From Gelatoporia subvermispora B (lineage: Eukaryota; Basidiomycota; Agaricomycetes; Polyporales; Gelatoporiaceae), in the NCBI GenBank assembly GCA_000320605.2, contig KB445812.1:372001-436000 (forward strand): a DNA stretch of 64,000 nucleotides. Direction: 5' to 3'. Positions 59,699 to 64,000 of the stretch are shown piece by piece. Within the stretch, counting starts at the first letter, position 1, and each line of letters begins with the position of its first letter. Under the pieces are notes generated by a model. It ran no database searches and had not been told where the DNA came from. It worked only from the letters and a program-made list of their open reading frames with translations. The position numbers were made by a program, and so were the translations under genes.

Positions 59699-61356
59699 CA
59701 AGGGACACAGCGATGTTATCGAGTGTACGCCATGCAGTCCTGTGAGCAGTATACTATACTACCAGCGTCACCTGAGCATACACTTGAATATACATAGCTC
59801 TGTGTTGAATAGTTCAGGACGCGAACTGAGGAGGGAATCACATCGTCTGGCTCAGTCCCGAGGCTGGAGATCCGTGACCGATGCGTGAAACCAGATAAAT
59901 CATACTGGCGGTGCTGAGCACTGCATGCTCATCGGTACACGTATCTACCATCATTGCACGAGACAGACCCCATCTGCGCCAATATGATACTCTGAACTTG
60001 TCCCAGTATAACCTTGGTTGAACTCGCGGTGCTAAGTGTTGCGTGCAGTGTGTGATCGCGTGTGAAGCAATGAGACATCTGCTCCGAGAAGATGGGTAAA
60101 GTCGTGCGTTCGAATGCGGCCAATCACACTTGTTCTCGATCTAAGCAACGTTGAACATTCTGCGGGGAGCATTCCTGCCCCACGCTCTTCACCCGCATTG
60201 TCATATGACGCACTTCTCTCTCATTTGGGTGGTGCCCATATGACCTTGTCAGTGACAGCACCTGGCAGATATATACCGCGTTGGCACCTCAGATTCTCTT
60301 CGGCATGTGATCCGCGTGTATGGCCTCAACGTTAGTTCAGAAAAGCCTTAATTTTCCGGATAACAGCATCAGAAAATGTCATTTCCTCGTCTCGAGGCTC
60401 CACTACCTTTCGGATTAGATAGAACAGACGCCGGGAAGCCTCGAAAGGAAGCCTCGCGCTACAATGAACATCGTGACTGTGACGCGGTGTGTTGTACCTG
60501 GTGGATTCAAGAAGCTCACAGTCCTATGTCCTCGTTAATTGTGCACAGTGGGCTACTGAAGCCGAAGTCTTGCTACTGTGACATCTGCTCTCCACCTGGC
60601 TTCGTGTCTGCATATCCCAAATTTGGCCTTCAGGAAAATCAAACATTGCGAACATTGGGGGTAACTCCATGGTTCTCTCCATACTCCACCCGTGCGTGCT
60701 CTGCAACTTCCATACTGATCTTATTTCTGGCCTGTGTAGGTAGCTCGTTAATCGAGTCGTTATACAAACGGGATAGCAAGATGAAGGTCTCTCTGACTTG
60801 ATCAATTTTGGCTTGCATTGAGTCAGACTAGTCGCCGTCGGTCACCCTCAAACTTTGTGGCGCGCCTATAGCCCTCAGGTGTGATGGTTTATGCTATTTT
60901 AAGGAGCATCTGGTACCCTTGCTTATTCCGACACAACCATATCCAGCCAGTTCATCCGTATCAGTCGGTGATTGTTGCGCTGGTCAGCTGGACTTCGTCT
61001 TATCTACCTCACTTCCGTTACATTGACCACGAGCTCGCTCATCATGCATCAAGAACGACGATAAGCTGAACTCTGCCACAACGGTCCGCATACGATGGCG
61101 CATTTCGACGACGAAGATAAGCGGTACTTGAATATCAGAATATCAGAAACACTGGCACTGACGGTCTGATGGAATGAGTGTAACATGTCAACATATCGTA
61201 AGTTCAGATGATTTCAGGAGATACATAGGTACTCAACTCTGTTGCACCTAAAATGTTCGTGTGGCATGTGCTTGTGTAAGTATATATATGTGTGTGTGTG
61301 CACATATCATGCGCAGTTCGTGCATCGTTTGATCCAGAAAGATAAGTGGTGCTCTC
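59699..61356. other. Intergenic, no gene supported
   Basis: A 141-codon plus-strand open frame at 60376-60801 starts with ATG but shows no motif, Cys/Ser-rich random-looking composition and no support. A short TATATATATGTGTGTGTGTG microsatellite lies at about 61281-61300, 60 bp before the halogenase start. Confidence 0.5.
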
Positions 61357-63539
<2,183 letters not shown>

Positions 63540-64000
63540 AATGCTGCAGCGTGGTCGATCTCTTACTCCCAAATTGATCGTCTATCGCTGATCATTTCTC
63601 TGTTACTGGGAAATTTCTCGAACAGTCATCTCTGCGCCCAGATACCTCAGATTCGTGATGTCATCTATCTGGATTTTGTGCGAATGGCTACGCTTTGTGG
63701 CCACATACACTAGATGAACTGGACGGGTTGCACGCTTCTCTAAGGTTGCTCATGACGAAAAGGTTCGCCTATTCCTATGGCATCTCACCTCCAAGACGTT
63801 GCATAGTGACTGACATAGTGTAGACTGAGGTGTTACCACTAAGTCTGGTGATCGAGCGCACGAGTTGCTGGAACGACGATAGGCAACTGCAACATTGATG
63901 AAGCTGTGCGAAGGGAACCAGGGCAAGTCAATGTCTGAGAAAACGAGGAGACGTGAAGAAACCGAAGTCTGCTACAGTCGGAGGCGAGCGACTTGCAATG
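63540..64000. other. 3' flank of the halogenase, no gene seen
   Basis: No supported coding frame up to the window end. Confidence 0.5.

Noticed and set aside
60376..60801. 141-codon ATG-started open frame between the SDR and the halogenase
   Set aside because: No domain, membrane or signal features, and a competing frame on the other strand; not enough to call a gene.

Overview
The window is a stretch of a basidiomycete nuclear genome. Many-intron genes with short (about 50-70 nt) GT-AG introns and CTRAY-like branch points, basidiomycete-specific families (DUF6593, DUF6534, a four-gene seven-TM family) and the mix of conserved housekeeping genes with fast-evolving accessory genes all point to Agaricomycetes, possibly Polyporales (inference). 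One assembly gap of 718 N lies at 46400-47117.

Layout. 1-2.6 kb is sparse, with one small unknown gene. 2.6-6.7 kb holds an NRPS-like A-T-R reductase (adenylation, carrier, thioester reductase). 7.3-18 kb is a compact conserved block: an F-box gene, the Kelch gene KEL3/KLHDC4, a predicted mitochondrial alpha/beta hydrolase, a 3-dehydroshikimate-dehydratase-like TIM barrel, a DUF6593 gene and the CaaX protease RCE1, mostly arranged as divergent and convergent pairs. 18.5-28 kb is a gene-family expansion: four same-strand seven-TM paralogues, the last two inside a 2.4-kb tandem duplication that also copied the 3' end of a DUF6593 gene and carries two copies of a roughly 160-bp foldback/TIR element. 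28-31.8 kb is gene-poor. 31.8-43 kb returns to conserved content: a Pro/Ser-rich unknown protein, an MFS transporter of the allantoate/vitamin permease type, ESCRT-II SNF8 and, divergent from it, a large INCENP. 43.5-64 kb is accessory: two ICMT-like methyltransferases in opposite orientation, a COMT-type O-methyltransferase next to the gap, a DUF6534 membrane protein, a possible P450 relic, an SDR and a FAD-dependent halogenase.

How the genes may work together. The halogenase, O-methyltransferase, SDR and the remote carboxylate-reducing NRPS-like enzyme are the activities needed for chlorinated, O-methylated aromatic aldehydes/alcohols (chlorinated anisyl metabolites) that many basidiomycetes make; the co-location is seen, the shared pathway is inference. 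RCE1 belongs to the CaaX maturation route; the two ICMT-like genes resemble the last step of that route, but their substrates are unknown. INCENP (chromosomal passenger complex) and SNF8 (endosomal sorting) share a divergent promoter region.

Most exon structures were worked out by eye from frame, GT/AG sites and family motifs, so internal splice sites are approximate even where the gene call is firm.
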